From positions 2,505,501 through 2,569,500 of the forward strand of contig CP157796.1 in the NCBI GenBank assembly GCA_040112665.1: DNA of 64,000 nt, in the 5' to 3' direction. The stretch's first letter is position 1, and each line of letters begins with the position of its first letter. Below the pieces are notes generated by a model that ran no database searches, was not told the origin of the DNA, and saw only the letters and a list, made by a program, of their open reading frames with translations. The position numbers were made by a program, and so were the translations under genes. This document shows positions 1 through 9,386 of this stretch, in pieces. The DNA comes from Oceanicaulis sp. (lineage in GTDB: Bacteria > Pseudomonadota > Alphaproteobacteria > Caulobacterales > Maricaulaceae).

Positions 1-602
1 TTCTTGAAGAACCGTACGAACGCCTCGGCCGGGTAGGCGCGCATGTCGTCCTCGGTCGAGGACCAGATCGCCGCGCCCATCGGCAGCAGGTAGTTATGCT
101 GGAAGCGTTCTCCGACGCCGAGCTTGTCGAGATACTGGCCGAGCGACAATCCGAACAGCCGGCCCGCCTGAAGGTCGGCCTGTGCATTGGCGTTAAAGCG
201 CAGGATGTCGCGGAGCATCCCGTGATAGCCGGGGCTCAGCGCGTTGCGCGGATCGGCGAAAAGGCCAGACAGCCCGTTCGAGGACCATTCGAGCCTGGCG
301 TCCAGGCTGAACCCGAAACTCATGTCGGTCTCGAAGGTCTCGATCCCGAAATGCTCGAACAGGTTCGTGAGGTTGGGATAGTTCAGCGTGTTGAACACGA
401 TGAACCCGGTGTCGACGTCGATCGGCGAACCGTCATAGTCGATGCTCACCGTATTGGCGTGCCCGCCGAGGCGGTCGCGCTTCTCAAACACCGTCACGTC
501 ATGGACGTCGCGCAGCGCCCAGGCCGCGCCGAGCCCGGCGACGCCCGCGCCGACGACGGCGATCTTGCTGCGGCGGGAGAGAATCGGGTCCGGCGAACTC
601 AT
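1..602 (-). CDS. FAD-dependent amine-oxidase-like flavoprotein (3' part cut by window edge)
   Basis: Only the first 200 or so residues are present; the C-terminus lies off the left edge. The N-terminus carries a dinucleotide-binding Rossmann fold, with GAGVAGLGAA near residues 18-27, followed by an acidic strand end (VFEKRDRLGGH) typical of flavin-containing amine oxidoreductases (COG2907 type). ATG at 602 overlaps the photolyase TGA by four bases (ATGA), so the two are translationally coupled. Known context: this family often sits beside DUF1365 and cyclopropane-fatty-acid synthase genes and a photolyase in alphaproteobacterial singlet-oxygen regulons. The substrate is unknown. Family call is firm, function inferred. 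Confidence 0.85.
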   Translation of the reverse strand, partial: MSSPDPILSRRSKIAVVGAGVAGLGAAWALRDVHDVTVFEKRDRLGGHANTVSIDYDGSPIDVDTGFIVFNTLNYPNLTNLFEHFGIETFETDMSFGFSLDARLEWSSNGLSGLFADPRNALSPGYHGMLRDILRFNANAQADLQAGRLFGLSLGQYLDKLGVGERFQHNYLLPMGAAIWSSTEDDMRAYPAEAFVRFFK

Positions 603-2047
603 GCGGCGTCCTTGATCTTTTCAAACGCCGCGAGGGCGCGTTTTCTGGCTTCGGCGTGATCGACGATTCGTTCAGGATAGGTCTCGCCCAGCGTCACGCC
701 CGCTTTTCTCAGCGCGCTGCGATCCGCCTCCCAGGGGGCGTGGATCGCCTTCTTCGGCAAATCCTTCAGCTCGGGGACCCAGCGGCGGATATAGTCGCCT
801 TCGGGGTCGAATTTCTGCGACTGGGTCACGGGATTGAAGATCCGGAAATAGGGCGCGGCGTCAGCGCCGGACCCGGCGACCCACTGCCAGCCTGCGGCGT
901 TGTTGGCGAGGTCGGCGTCCACCAGCGTGTCCCAGAACCATTCCTCGCCGCGCCGCCAATCCACCATCAGATCCTTGATCAGAAAGCTCGCCGTGATCAT
1001 GCGCACCCGGTTGTGCATCCAGCCGGTCGCCCAGAGCTGGCGCATGCCTGCGTCCACGATCGGATACCCCGTCATCCCCTTCGTCCAGGCGCGGAAGTGA
1101 TCCTCCGAGCCGGACCACTCGAACTTATCGAACTTTTGCTGAAAGTTCGCCTCCGGAAAATCAGGGAAGTGGTACAGAAGGTTATAGCTGAACTCCCGCC
1201 AGGCGATTTCGGAAAGGAAGGTCTGAACGTCCTCCCGATCGCCCTTGTCAGAGGCGCGTATCGCCGCCCAGATCTGCCGGGGAGAGATCTCGCCATGATG
1301 CAAGTGGGCGGACAGCCCGGACGTGCCGTCCACGCCGGGGCGGTCCCTGGCTTCGGCGTAACCCTCCAGCCGATCGCGAATGAATGCGGCGAGCCGGCCC
1401 CGCGCGCCGGCTTCTCCGGGAGTCCACGCGTCTCTAAGACCGCCTGCCCAGTCAGGTTTGCTCGGTAGTAGCTTCCAATCCTCCAGCCGATCGGACTTCG
1501 GCGCATCGGCGAAAAGCCAGTCCTTCGGCGGGCCTGCGGCTTCGCTGGGTTCGTGTCCCGCCTTCAAGGCCTTCCAGAACGGGGTGTAGACCCTGTAGGG
1601 CCGCCCGTCCTTGGTTGAGACCTCCCAGGGTTCGGCGATGAGATTGGCCTTGAACGAGCGGACCGTGAGGCCGCGGTCGCTGAGATCAGACTTGATCTTC
1701 TCGTCGCGCCTTGTCGCCCAGGGTTCGTAGATGCGGTTCCAGTACACCGCCTCCGCGCCGGTCTCCTCGATGACTGCGTCCAGCGCCTTCGCGGCGTCGC
1801 CGCGGCGGAGCACGAGCGTTCCGCCGCGCTCCTCGATGGCTCCGGCCAGAGAGGCCAGCGAATGATGCAGCCACCAGCGCGACGCGCCGCCCGGCCGCCA
1901 GGTCCCGGCGCTCTCGTCATCAAGCACGTAGAGCGCGACGAGGGGGCGGCCGCTCGACACGGCGGCCAGCAGAGCCGGGTTGTCGGCCAGACGCAGGTCG
2001 CGGCGGAACCAGACGATGGCGGGGTTTTGAGATTTCTCTGAAGACAT
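599..2047 (-). CDS. phrB: deoxyribodipyrimidine photo-lyase (class I cryptochrome/photolyase family)
   Basis: Light-dependent repair of cyclobutane pyrimidine dimers with FAD plus an antenna chromophore. The N-terminal antenna domain opens with IVWFRRDLRLADNPALL. The C-terminal FAD domain has the family block around WREFSYNLLYHFP, the GYPIVDAGMRQLW motif, and the terminal FNPVTQSQKFDPEGDYIRRWVPEL region. The length of 482 aa is normal. I chose ATG 2047 because the frame extends upstream by 28 residues with no family similarity. First gene of an operon with the flavoprotein downstream. A TGATCC-N18-TATTAC element sits about 50 bases upstream. Confidence 0.95.
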   Translation of the reverse strand: MSSEKSQNPAIVWFRRDLRLADNPALLAAVSSGRPLVALYVLDDESAGTWRPGGASRWWLHHSLASLAGAIEERGGTLVLRRGDAAKALDAVIEETGAEAVYWNRIYEPWATRRDEKIKSDLSDRGLTVRSFKANLIAEPWEVSTKDGRPYRVYTPFWKALKAGHEPSEAAGPPKDWLFADAPKSDRLEDWKLLPSKPDWAGGLRDAWTPGEAGARGRLAAFIRDRLEGYAEARDRPGVDGTSGLSAHLHHGEISPRQIWAAIRASDKGDREDVQTFLSEIAWREFSYNLLYHFPDFPEANFQQKFDKFEWSGSEDHFRAWTKGMTGYPIVDAGMRQLWATGWMHNRVRMITASFLIKDLMVDWRRGEEWFWDTLVDADLANNAAGWQWVAGSGADAAPYFRIFNPVTQSQKFDPEGDYIRRWVPELKDLPKKAIHAPWEADRSALRKAGVTLGETYPERIVDHAEARKRALAAFEKIKDAA

Positions 2048-2100
2048 CGAGGTATGAAATGGGGCGCTGACAGGCAGGGTGACGCAACGGGCTTCATGTC

Positions 2101-2130
2101 GTAATACGCTGGTCTTTAAAGGGCGGATCA
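2101..2130 (-). promoter_or_regulatory. candidate ECF-sigma (RpoE/ChrR-type) promoter of the photolyase operon
   Basis: Read on the minus strand: TGATCC (2130-2125), an 18-base spacer, then TATTAC (2106-2101), placing transcription start about 45 bases before the photolyase ATG. The TGATCC -35 resembles the Rhodobacter sphaeroides sigma-E/ChrR singlet-oxygen promoter, whose regulon includes a photolyase. Assignment to that sigma factor is inference. Confidence 0.45.
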
Positions 2131-2185
2131 CGCCGGATGCAGCCCGGCGCAGCGTCCGCGCCCGCAGAACATCGGAGCGTGCGCC

Positions 2186-3046
2186 ATGCAGCCCAATTCA
2201 GTCGTCAGCGTCCCGCGTCCCAACGGCGAGGCGATCGAGGTCGGCAACGACAAGCCGCTGGTGATCATCGCAGGCCCGTGCCAGCTGGAAAGCCGCGAGC
2301 ACGGGCTCGAGGTGTCCAGCGCACTCAAGGAAATCTCCGAACGCACCGGCGTGAAGCTGATCTACAAGACCAGCTTCGACAAGGCGAACCGCACCTCGCT
2401 GAAGGGCAAGCGCGGAATGGGGCTGGAAGCCTCGCTGCCGGTTTTCGCCGAAATCCGTGAGACCACCGGGCTGCCGGTCCTGACCGACATCCACACTGCA
2501 GAGCAGTGTGCGATCGCGGCCCAGGCGGTCGACATCCTGCAGATTCCGGCCTTCCTGTGCCGTCAGACAGACCTGCTTATTGCGGCCGCCGAGACCGGCA
2601 AGGTGATCAACGTCAAGAAGGGCCAGTTCCTGGCGCCCTGGGACATGGCCAACGTCATCGGCAAGATCACCGGCGCAGGCAACGCCAACATCCTCGCCAC
2701 AGAGCGCGGGGTGAGCTTCGGCTACAACACGCTCGTGGTCGACATGCGTGCGATCCCGATCATGAAGGAAGCCGGCGCGCCGGTGGTGCTCGACGCCACC
2801 CACGCCGTCCAGCAGCCGGGCGGGCAGGGGACGTCCTCGGGCGGTCAGCGCCAGTTCGCCCCGCATCTGGCGCGCGCGGCGGTCTCTCTCGGGATCGCGG
2901 CGGTCTTCATGGAGACCCATCCCGATCCGGATAACGCGCCGAGCGACGGTCCGAACATGATCCCGCTGGACCGGTTCGAGGAGATCGTGCGCGACCTTCA
3001 GGCCTTCGACGCGCTGGCCAAGTCCAGCCCCGTCGTCAGCCTCTGA
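2186..3046 (+). CDS. kdsA: 3-deoxy-8-phosphooctulonate synthase
   Basis: Condenses phosphoenolpyruvate with arabinose 5-phosphate to KDO-8-phosphate for the lipopolysaccharide inner core; cytosolic. 286 aa, normal length. Family signatures include LVIIAGPCQLES at residues 25-36, KTSFDKANRTS, DIHTAEQ and DATHAVQQPGG. Residue 32 is Cys in the AGPC motif, where the E. coli metal-independent enzyme has Asn, so this looks like the metal-dependent class. It lies 17 bases upstream of hldE, so two inner-core genes are probably co-transcribed. Divergent from the photolyase operon. Confidence 0.97.
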   Translation: MQPNSVVSVPRPNGEAIEVGNDKPLVIIAGPCQLESREHGLEVSSALKEISERTGVKLIYKTSFDKANRTSLKGKRGMGLEASLPVFAEIRETTGLPVLTDIHTAEQCAIAAQAVDILQIPAFLCRQTDLLIAAAETGKVINVKKGQFLAPWDMANVIGKITGAGNANILATERGVSFGYNTLVVDMRAIPIMKEAGAPVVLDATHAVQQPGGQGTSSGGQRQFAPHLARAAVSLGIAAVFMETHPDPDNAPSDGPNMIPLDRFEEIVRDLQAFDALAKSSPVVSL

Positions 3047-3063
3047 CCGGCCGGGGCGGGGCG

Positions 3064-4515
3064 ATGCAGCGCGAACGTGCAGCGCGGCTTCTCGCCGGCA
3101 TGGCCGGCAAGCGCGCCCTCGTGGTCGGCGACCTGATCCTGGACAGCTTCGTCTACGGCAAGGTGGCGCGGATCTCCCGAGAGGCGCCCGCGCCGATCCT
3201 GTCGGAGGCCCGCCGCACGGCCATGCTAGGCGGCGCAGGCAATCTCGCGCGCAACATCGCCGCGCTCGGCGGCGAGGCGACCCTGATCAGCGTGCTCGGC
3301 GACGACGCCGAAGGTGCGGCGGGCGGCGAACTCGCAAGGCAGGCCTGCAAGGCGAAGCTCGTCACCGAACCGGGCCGATGGACGCCCACGAAAATTCGCT
3401 ACGTCGCCCAGAACCAGCAGATGTTCTGCGTCGACCGCGACCCGCAGGGGCCGATCGCGGCTGAGACCGAACGCGCCGTAATCGACGCCGCCCGCGAGGC
3501 GATGAGCGGCTGCGATGTCGTGATCGTCTCCGATTACGGTCGCGGCGTGCTGACCCCGAAGGTGATCGCAGGGGTCGTCGCGATGGCGCGCGAAGCCGGC
3601 CTTCCGGTGACCGTCGATCCGCGCGGCGCCGGGTACGAGCGCTATGACGGGGCGAGCGTCATCAAGCCCAACGCCGACGAGCTTTCCGCCGAGACCGGCA
3701 TGCCGGTGACCACCGACGCCGAGGCCGAAGCCGCGCTCGACGCGCTTCTGGGCCGGCTTGCTCGCACCGACGCGCTGCTGGTCACGCGCGGCGCGCAAGG
3801 CATGAGCCTGAAGACGCGCGGCGGCGAAATCGCCCATAACAGATCTCGCCCGCGAGACGTCTTCGACGTGTCCGGCGCTGGCGACACGGCGCTCGCCGCA
3901 CTATCACTGGGGCTGGCCGCAGGCTATCCGATGGTCGAGGCGATGGCGCTGGCCGATCTCGCGGCGGGAGTCGCGGTCACCAAGCCCGGCACGGCCGTGG
4001 TCGCGCCCGAAGAGATCGTTCAGGACGCCGCACTCGGCGAAGACGCGCCGGACTGGCGTGTTATCGGACGCGACTCCGCCGCGGAGCTTGCGGACCGCTG
4101 GCGGGGGCAGGGGCTGAAGGTCGGCTTCACCAACGGCTGTTTCGATATCCTGCACCCCGGCCATCTCGCCGTGCTGCGGTTCGCGGCGAGCCATTGCGAC
4201 CGGCTGATCGTGGGGCTCAATTCCGACGACTCCGTGCGCCGCCTCAAGGGACCGGACCGGCCGGTCAACGACACTCAGACGCGCGCGGTGATGCTCGCCT
4301 CTCTGGAAATGGTCGACCGCGTGGTCGTGTTCGAAGAGGACACGCCCGAGGCGTTGATCCGCAAAGTCCGGCCGGCGGTGATGATCAAGGGCGCGGACTA
4401 CAAGGCCGACGACCTGCCCGGCGCGTCCTTCATGAAGGAGACCGGCGGCGAGGTTCTGCTGGCTCCGCTCCTCGAAGGGCGCTCGACGACCGGGCTCATC
4501 AACAAGCTGCGCTAG
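3064..4515 (+). CDS. hldE: bifunctional heptose-7-phosphate kinase / heptose-1-phosphate adenylyltransferase
   Basis: Makes the ADP-heptose precursor of the LPS inner core. 483 aa with both domains fused. The N-terminal ribokinase-like domain has GGAGNLARN near residues 58-66 and the catalytic DVSGAGDT at about 268-275. The C-terminal nucleotidyltransferase domain starts near residue 340 with FTNGCFDILHPGH (HxGH adenylylation motif near 364-367) and includes LNSDDSVRRLKG. Start is the ATG 17 bases after the kdsA stop. Neighbour and role match the KDO gene upstream. Confidence 0.96.
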   Translation: MQRERAARLLAGMAGKRALVVGDLILDSFVYGKVARISREAPAPILSEARRTAMLGGAGNLARNIAALGGEATLISVLGDDAEGAAGGELARQACKAKLVTEPGRWTPTKIRYVAQNQQMFCVDRDPQGPIAAETERAVIDAAREAMSGCDVVIVSDYGRGVLTPKVIAGVVAMAREAGLPVTVDPRGAGYERYDGASVIKPNADELSAETGMPVTTDAEAEAALDALLGRLARTDALLVTRGAQGMSLKTRGGEIAHNRSRPRDVFDVSGAGDTALAALSLGLAAGYPMVEAMALADLAAGVAVTKPGTAVVAPEEIVQDAALGEDAPDWRVIGRDSAAELADRWRGQGLKVGFTNGCFDILHPGHLAVLRFAASHCDRLIVGLNSDDSVRRLKGPDRPVNDTQTRAVMLASLEMVDRVVVFEEDTPEALIRKVRPAVMIKGADYKADDLPGASFMKETGGEVLLAPLLEGRSTTGLINKLR

Positions 4516-4550
4516 CCGCGCATCTCCGCCGGCGAGGTAGCGCCGCTTGG

Positions 4551-7160
4551 TCAGTCGGTCCGGCGGCCCGGATTTCTGAAGTCGTCGCCGAAGAAGATCG
4601 CGTTCGTCACCAGACGCGCGCTGCCCTTCATGTAGGCGCGGAAGACCGGGTTGTCGGAGAACAGGATCACCGATCCCGCCCCCTTGCGCTCGGCGTGCAC
4701 CATGCCCGCGCCCTCGAGCATCTCGCGGTTTTCCTCCGACGCGTAGCCGGACAGGAGCGGGTCGTTATCCGCGAAACGGACCGGCAGGGCGAACGGGTTG
4801 TCGGACGGGGCGAACGCGCCGGTTCCGATCTTGTGAACGGGCAGCATCTCGTCGCTATAGCCGAAGCCGAGCGGATGGGTCGGATCGATCCGGGTCTCGA
4901 ACAGCGCGCCGGAGATGAACACTTCCGCGTCCCAGGCGTCGATGTCTTCATAGCGGTCGGGCGCTTCGGCGCTGTCGGAGCCGCTGTCTTCCTCGCTCGC
5001 CTCATCGTTCTCGCCGAGGAAAGCGGCGGACGAGATGTCGTGCTCGGCCGCCCAGCGGGCCGCGCCGCGCGACGCGATCAGCACCCCGCCGCCGGAGATC
5101 CAGGTGTTCAGACGCTCCCGGAAGTCTTCGTCGAGCGCGCCATAGCGGCCGTCCGCCATCAGGATGTGGGTATAGCGGGCGAGATCCGCGCGCGAAAGCT
5201 CGGTCACGTCGATCATGCTGACGGGCATGTGCATCTCGTGATCGAGCAGGTGCCAGAGTTCGCCAGCGTCGTTCATCGACACCTCGCGGCCGGTGACCAG
5301 AAGGATTTCCGGTTTCTCCACATTGCCGAGCGCGAAGCCGCCGAGATCGGAACCGCGCGAGGTGAGGGCGGTCGTCGCCGCGTGTACGGTGACGGAGTCC
5401 TCCTCTGCGGCGCGTACCATCAGGGCGTGGATCTCTTCAGCCGAGAGGTCCTGTCCTGCGATCGGAACGACGATCGCGCCGCGTCCGGGCTCGACCTCGC
5501 CGGACGGGGTCCGGACCACCGTTTCGTCGGGGATCACGCGGGCGCGAAGCCCGGCGTCGAGCACACGGTAGAGCGCGCGTGGCGCGTACCAGCTGTCCCA
5601 CTCCATCACATAGGCGTAGCGCGAACGCTCCGGTGCGGGCGCGGCGCGATCCATAGCCTCGACCGGCGCGCCGGCGACGTTTGGCGAGAACAGCCGCCCG
5701 CGAACTTCCGAATAGTCGAGATCCCAGGCCAGCGGCTGGGTCCAGCCCGACACGTCATAGAACTCGGCCTTGTCCTCGATCACGCGGGTCTCGAACAGGC
5801 CTTTCACGATGCGGTACTGGTCCTGGGCGACAGGGACGACGAAAGCTTCGCCGGGCTCGTAGACGCGGCCGTCCGCGCGGAGCGGCTGGCGCAGTTCGCG
5901 GACCTCGATCTCGTGAACGGCGAGCATCTCGAGGAAATCGGCGAGGCGTCCGCGATCGGTCGAGGTGAAGACGTAAGCGTTCACGGGATCGGAGGAGGCG
6001 AGCCGGCGGCTCTCGGCGAAGAAGGCGGCAAGATGCGCCTGCAGCTCTGACCGGCGCGCCTGACCGGCCCGGATCAGCGCCAGGGCCACGCGGGCCTGCT
6101 GGCCGACCTTGTCGTCATAGCGCAGCGTCCCGAATTCGGTCTCCTGGACGATGCCCCGCACCGAGCTTTGCTCGAACAGATAGGGGATCGACCCGACGAG
6201 ACCCGGATAGCTCGATCCGTAGCCCAGGTAGAAATCGTCGAAGACCTCTTCAGACACGTAGAGCGCGCCCTCGCCGTCGAGCTGCTCGGCGAGGAAGCTG
6301 TTCATGTCGAGATTGAGCTCCAGCGCGTCCTGGCTCAGCAGCGGATGCAGCCCGTCGACCGGGCCGGGCGAGAAGAAGAAGGTGGAGTCCTTGCCCATCT
6401 CGTGGAGGTCGGCGGCGATATTTGGGAGCCAGTCGTGAGTGGCCGCGACGACGGCGCGCGCCTCCGGCTGGGTCACCGGGAGCCACTGCCGGTTGAGGTC
6501 GAACCAGTAATGGTTCGTGCGGCCCCAGGGCCATTCGTAGAAATGCTCGCGATGCTGGGGATCGGCGACCGGCGCGGCGGCGTGATGCATGTTCGTCCAC
6601 TGCGCGAAGCGGTTCGCGCCGTCTGGATTGACCATGATCACGAGGTGCACGACCACCTCGTCCAGCAGGCGCTCGGCTTCGGCTCCCTGGGCGGCGGCCA
6701 GGTGATACAGGATGAGCTTTGCTGAGTCGTAGGCTGACGGCTCGGAGCCGTGCACGCCGTGCGTGATCTGAACGACGGCCGGATGATCGGCCGGCGGCTC
6801 GGGCGCGTTCGCACCGGACAGCGATTGCTGAACCGCGCGGATCTCATCGAGGCGCGCCTGATTGCGCGGCGAGGTGATCGTCACCCGGTAGATCGGCCGG
6901 CCGAAATGGCTCCGACCGATCTCGCTGACGCTCACCCGGTCCGACGCCGCATCGACGGCGCGGATATAAGCCTCGTGCATGTGCGGTGGGAAAACGATCT
7001 CACCGGCCTGGTAGCCGGTCACGTCCTCGGGCTTGGGAATGGACGCGGCGTAGCTGACGTTCTGATCGAGCAAGGCCTCGATCGGCTTGGGCTCGTAGGC
7101 GGCCGCGCCGGAGGCGGCCAGAACGCCGAGCGCGAGCCCGGCCAGCAGGTGACGCAGCAT
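4551..7160 (-). CDS. exported M14-family zinc carboxypeptidase, large form
   Basis: 869 aa with an N-terminal signal peptide (MLRHLLAGLALGVLAASGAAA). The M14 catalytic domain shows the first zinc pair His137 and Glu140 (HGVHGSEP), NPDG near 178-181, and a later His253 in DLHEMG. Glu in IVQETEFG is a catalytic candidate. The C-terminal half resembles the glutamine-amidotransferase-like fold seen in long M14 proteins (ILMADGRYGALDE). Probably a periplasmic or outer-membrane-exposed peptidase of unknown specificity. Divergent from a TonB receptor 150 bases away, suggesting peptide acquisition (inference). Confidence 0.85.
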   Translation of the reverse strand: MLRHLLAGLALGVLAASGAAAYEPKPIEALLDQNVSYAASIPKPEDVTGYQAGEIVFPPHMHEAYIRAVDAASDRVSVSEIGRSHFGRPIYRVTITSPRNQARLDEIRAVQQSLSGANAPEPPADHPAVVQITHGVHGSEPSAYDSAKLILYHLAAAQGAEAERLLDEVVVHLVIMVNPDGANRFAQWTNMHHAAAPVADPQHREHFYEWPWGRTNHYWFDLNRQWLPVTQPEARAVVAATHDWLPNIAADLHEMGKDSTFFFSPGPVDGLHPLLSQDALELNLDMNSFLAEQLDGEGALYVSEEVFDDFYLGYGSSYPGLVGSIPYLFEQSSVRGIVQETEFGTLRYDDKVGQQARVALALIRAGQARRSELQAHLAAFFAESRRLASSDPVNAYVFTSTDRGRLADFLEMLAVHEIEVRELRQPLRADGRVYEPGEAFVVPVAQDQYRIVKGLFETRVIEDKAEFYDVSGWTQPLAWDLDYSEVRGRLFSPNVAGAPVEAMDRAAPAPERSRYAYVMEWDSWYAPRALYRVLDAGLRARVIPDETVVRTPSGEVEPGRGAIVVPIAGQDLSAEEIHALMVRAAEEDSVTVHAATTALTSRGSDLGGFALGNVEKPEILLVTGREVSMNDAGELWHLLDHEMHMPVSMIDVTELSRADLARYTHILMADGRYGALDEDFRERLNTWISGGGVLIASRGAARWAAEHDISSAAFLGENDEASEEDSGSDSAEAPDRYEDIDAWDAEVFISGALFETRIDPTHPLGFGYSDEMLPVHKIGTGAFAPSDNPFALPVRFADNDPLLSGYASEENREMLEGAGMVHAERKGAGSVILFSDNPVFRAYMKGSARLVTNAIFFGDDFRNPGRRTD

Positions 7161-7310
7161 GGAGGTCTCCCCGACCCTTTGTGACTTTTGCGCGACGGTA
7201 AGCGGTCGTCACGGCCCGTCAAGCATGCCGGACCGCAGCGTGCAGCTACCGTTTGCGCTTCCGCGCGTTAGGTTCCGCCCAAGCCAAGGCACCTGAGGAT
7301 GACCGACATC

Positions 7311-9329
7311 ATGAACGCCCGCCGCACGCTTCTGCTCGCTTTCGCCGCCAGTTCTGTGCTCGCGCCCGCCGCCGCCGCCCAGAGCGACGAGGTGATCGTG
7401 GTCACCGCCACGCGCGCAGAGGAAAGCCGCGACGCCGCCATAGCGCCCGTCGCGGTGCTGGGCGAGGGCGAGATCGAGCGGCTTGGGGCGCATCACATGG
7501 CGGAGGCGCTGAACCGGCTGCCAGGCGTCTTCATCCATCGCGGCAACGGTGTGGAACACCTGACCGCCATCCGTTCTGCGGTGCTGAGCGGCGGGGCCGG
7601 GGCGGGCAGCTTTCTCTATCTTGAAGACGGCATCCCGATGCGCGCACCGGGATTCGCCAACATCAACGGGCTGATGGAGGCGGTGGACGGGCTCGCGAGC
7701 CGGATCGAAGTGATCCGCGGTCCGGGTTCGGCCGTGTACGGATCGAACGCGCTGCACGGGCTCGTCAACGTGATCACGCCCGAGCCCGCCGACGCCGGCG
7801 CGCTGTTCGAAGTCGAGGCCGGCTCGTTCGGCCGGGCGCGGCTCAGAACCTATGCGGGCGGCGAAACCGGATTCGGTTCGGCCTGGGGCGGGCTCTCGAT
7901 GCGCCGCGAGGACGGCTGGCGGGATGACGCGGGGCTGATGAAGGCGGGCGCTCGGGCGCGGTTCGACGGGACGGTCGGGCGAACCGAATGGTCGCTGCGA
8001 GGAACGCTGATCGACATCGATCAGGAGACCGCCACCTTCGTGGACGGGTTCAAAGCCTATGAGGATGAAGACCTGTCCAGGCGTAACGCCGATCCGCTCG
8101 CCTTCCGCAATGTCGAGGCGGCGCGCGCGAGCCTTCACCTCGACCACGCCTTCTCCGATGCGCTGAGCCTTTCGGTTGTGCCTTACATACGGTCGAACCG
8201 CATGGATTTCCGCCTGCACTTCCTGCCGAGCCTCGCGCTGGAGCGGACCGGCCATGACAGCGCCGGCTTCCAGTCCGCGCTGACCTGGGAAAGCGCCGCG
8301 ACCCGCATTACGGTCGGCGCCGACGCGGACCTGACCGAAGGCTTTCTCTACGAGTTCCAGGACGAGCCGACGCGCGGGCCGTTCGTGCAGGGTCTGCACT
8401 ACGACTACGTGGTTGACGCCACGGTGCTCGCAGGGTTCGTGCAGGCGCGTCACGCTCTGGCCGACACTGTCTCCATCGAAGGCGGGGTGCGGGTCGAGGA
8501 GACGACCTATGAATACGACAATCGCGCTCCGGACGGCGCGATCGGGCGCTATCTGCGTCCTGCAGACCGGACCGACGACTTCACCACGGTGACGCCCAAT
8601 CTGGGGCTGACCTGGCGAGCGCGCGAAGATCTCATCGTCTTCGCCCGCGCCGCACGCGGAGTTCGCGCGCCGCAGACCGCGGAGCTTTACCGGCTGCAGC
8701 CCGGCCAGCAGATCGAGGGCATCGAACCCGAAGAACTCGACAGTCTCGAGGCCGGCGTGCGCTTCGGGCTCGCCGATCGCGGCCGGATCGAGCTGACCGG
8801 TTTCGTCATGGAGAAGCGCAACGTGTTCTTCCGTGACGCGGACGGGTTCAACGTCACCGACGGCGCGTCCGAGCATCACGGGATCGAACTCGACGCCGCG
8901 CTCACCCTCACCGAGACGCTGAGCCTCGCGGCATCGGCGACCTGGGCGGTTCACGAATACGCCTTCGACCGGCCAGTGAGCCGGGGGTCTGAAACGATCG
9001 TCGATGGCGCGCGGCTGGACACCGCGCCGGAATGGCTGTGGAACGCGCGCCTGCTGTGGGAGCCCCGGACCGACATCGACATCGAAGCCGAATGGGTCCA
9101 TGTCGGGGAGTATTTCGCCGACGCCGCGAACTCGGCCACCTATGAGGGTCACGACCTTCTGAACCTTCGAGGCGCCTACGAGCTGGGCGAACACTGGGAG
9201 GTGTTCGGCGCGGTGAGAAACGTCTTCGACACCCGTTACGCCGAGCGCGCCGACTTCGCCTTCGGCGGCTATCGCTACTTCCCCGGAGAGCCGAGAAGCG
9301 TCTCGATCGGCGTGCGCGTCAGCCGCTGA
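7311..9329 (+). CDS. TonB-dependent outer-membrane receptor
   Basis: 672 aa from ATG 7311. That start is preferred over ATG 7299 because the GAGG Shine-Dalgarno touches the first ATG but is 12 bases from the second. A signal peptide (MNARRTLLLAFAASSVLAPA) precedes a TonB-box-like DEVIVVTATR and a plug domain with RIEVIRGPGSAVYGSNALHGLVNVIT at about residues 135-160. The beta barrel ends near FGGYRYFPGEPRSVSIGVRVSR. It finishes in Arg rather than the usual aromatic residue. Substrate unknown; the divergent M14 peptidase hints at peptides or peptide-derived ligands. Confidence 0.92.
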   Translation: MNARRTLLLAFAASSVLAPAAAAQSDEVIVVTATRAEESRDAAIAPVAVLGEGEIERLGAHHMAEALNRLPGVFIHRGNGVEHLTAIRSAVLSGGAGAGSFLYLEDGIPMRAPGFANINGLMEAVDGLASRIEVIRGPGSAVYGSNALHGLVNVITPEPADAGALFEVEAGSFGRARLRTYAGGETGFGSAWGGLSMRREDGWRDDAGLMKAGARARFDGTVGRTEWSLRGTLIDIDQETATFVDGFKAYEDEDLSRRNADPLAFRNVEAARASLHLDHAFSDALSLSVVPYIRSNRMDFRLHFLPSLALERTGHDSAGFQSALTWESAATRITVGADADLTEGFLYEFQDEPTRGPFVQGLHYDYVVDATVLAGFVQARHALADTVSIEGGVRVEETTYEYDNRAPDGAIGRYLRPADRTDDFTTVTPNLGLTWRAREDLIVFARAARGVRAPQTAELYRLQPGQQIEGIEPEELDSLEAGVRFGLADRGRIELTGFVMEKRNVFFRDADGFNVTDGASEHHGIELDAALTLTETLSLAASATWAVHEYAFDRPVSRGSETIVDGARLDTAPEWLWNARLLWEPRTDIDIEAEWVHVGEYFADAANSATYEGHDLLNLRGAYELGEHWEVFGAVRNVFDTRYAERADFAFGGYRYFPGEPRSVSIGVRVSR

Positions 9330-9351
9330 GCTTGCCCTGAGGCGGGCAAGC
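9330..9351 (+). other. hairpin directly after the TonB receptor stop
   Basis: GCTTGCCC and GGGCAAGC pair perfectly (8 bp) around a 6-base loop, beginning at the base after the TGA. No T-run follows, so it may be an RNA-stabilising 3' hairpin rather than a full intrinsic terminator. Confidence 0.4.
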
Positions 9352-9386
9352 GGGCTAGCTCCCACCCGAACTTCAGGGAGAGCCTC

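Noticed and set aside
4194..6050. A 618-codon plus-strand open frame over the end of hldE and the M14 gene
   Set aside because: Out of frame with hldE and antisense to the peptidase; no motif.
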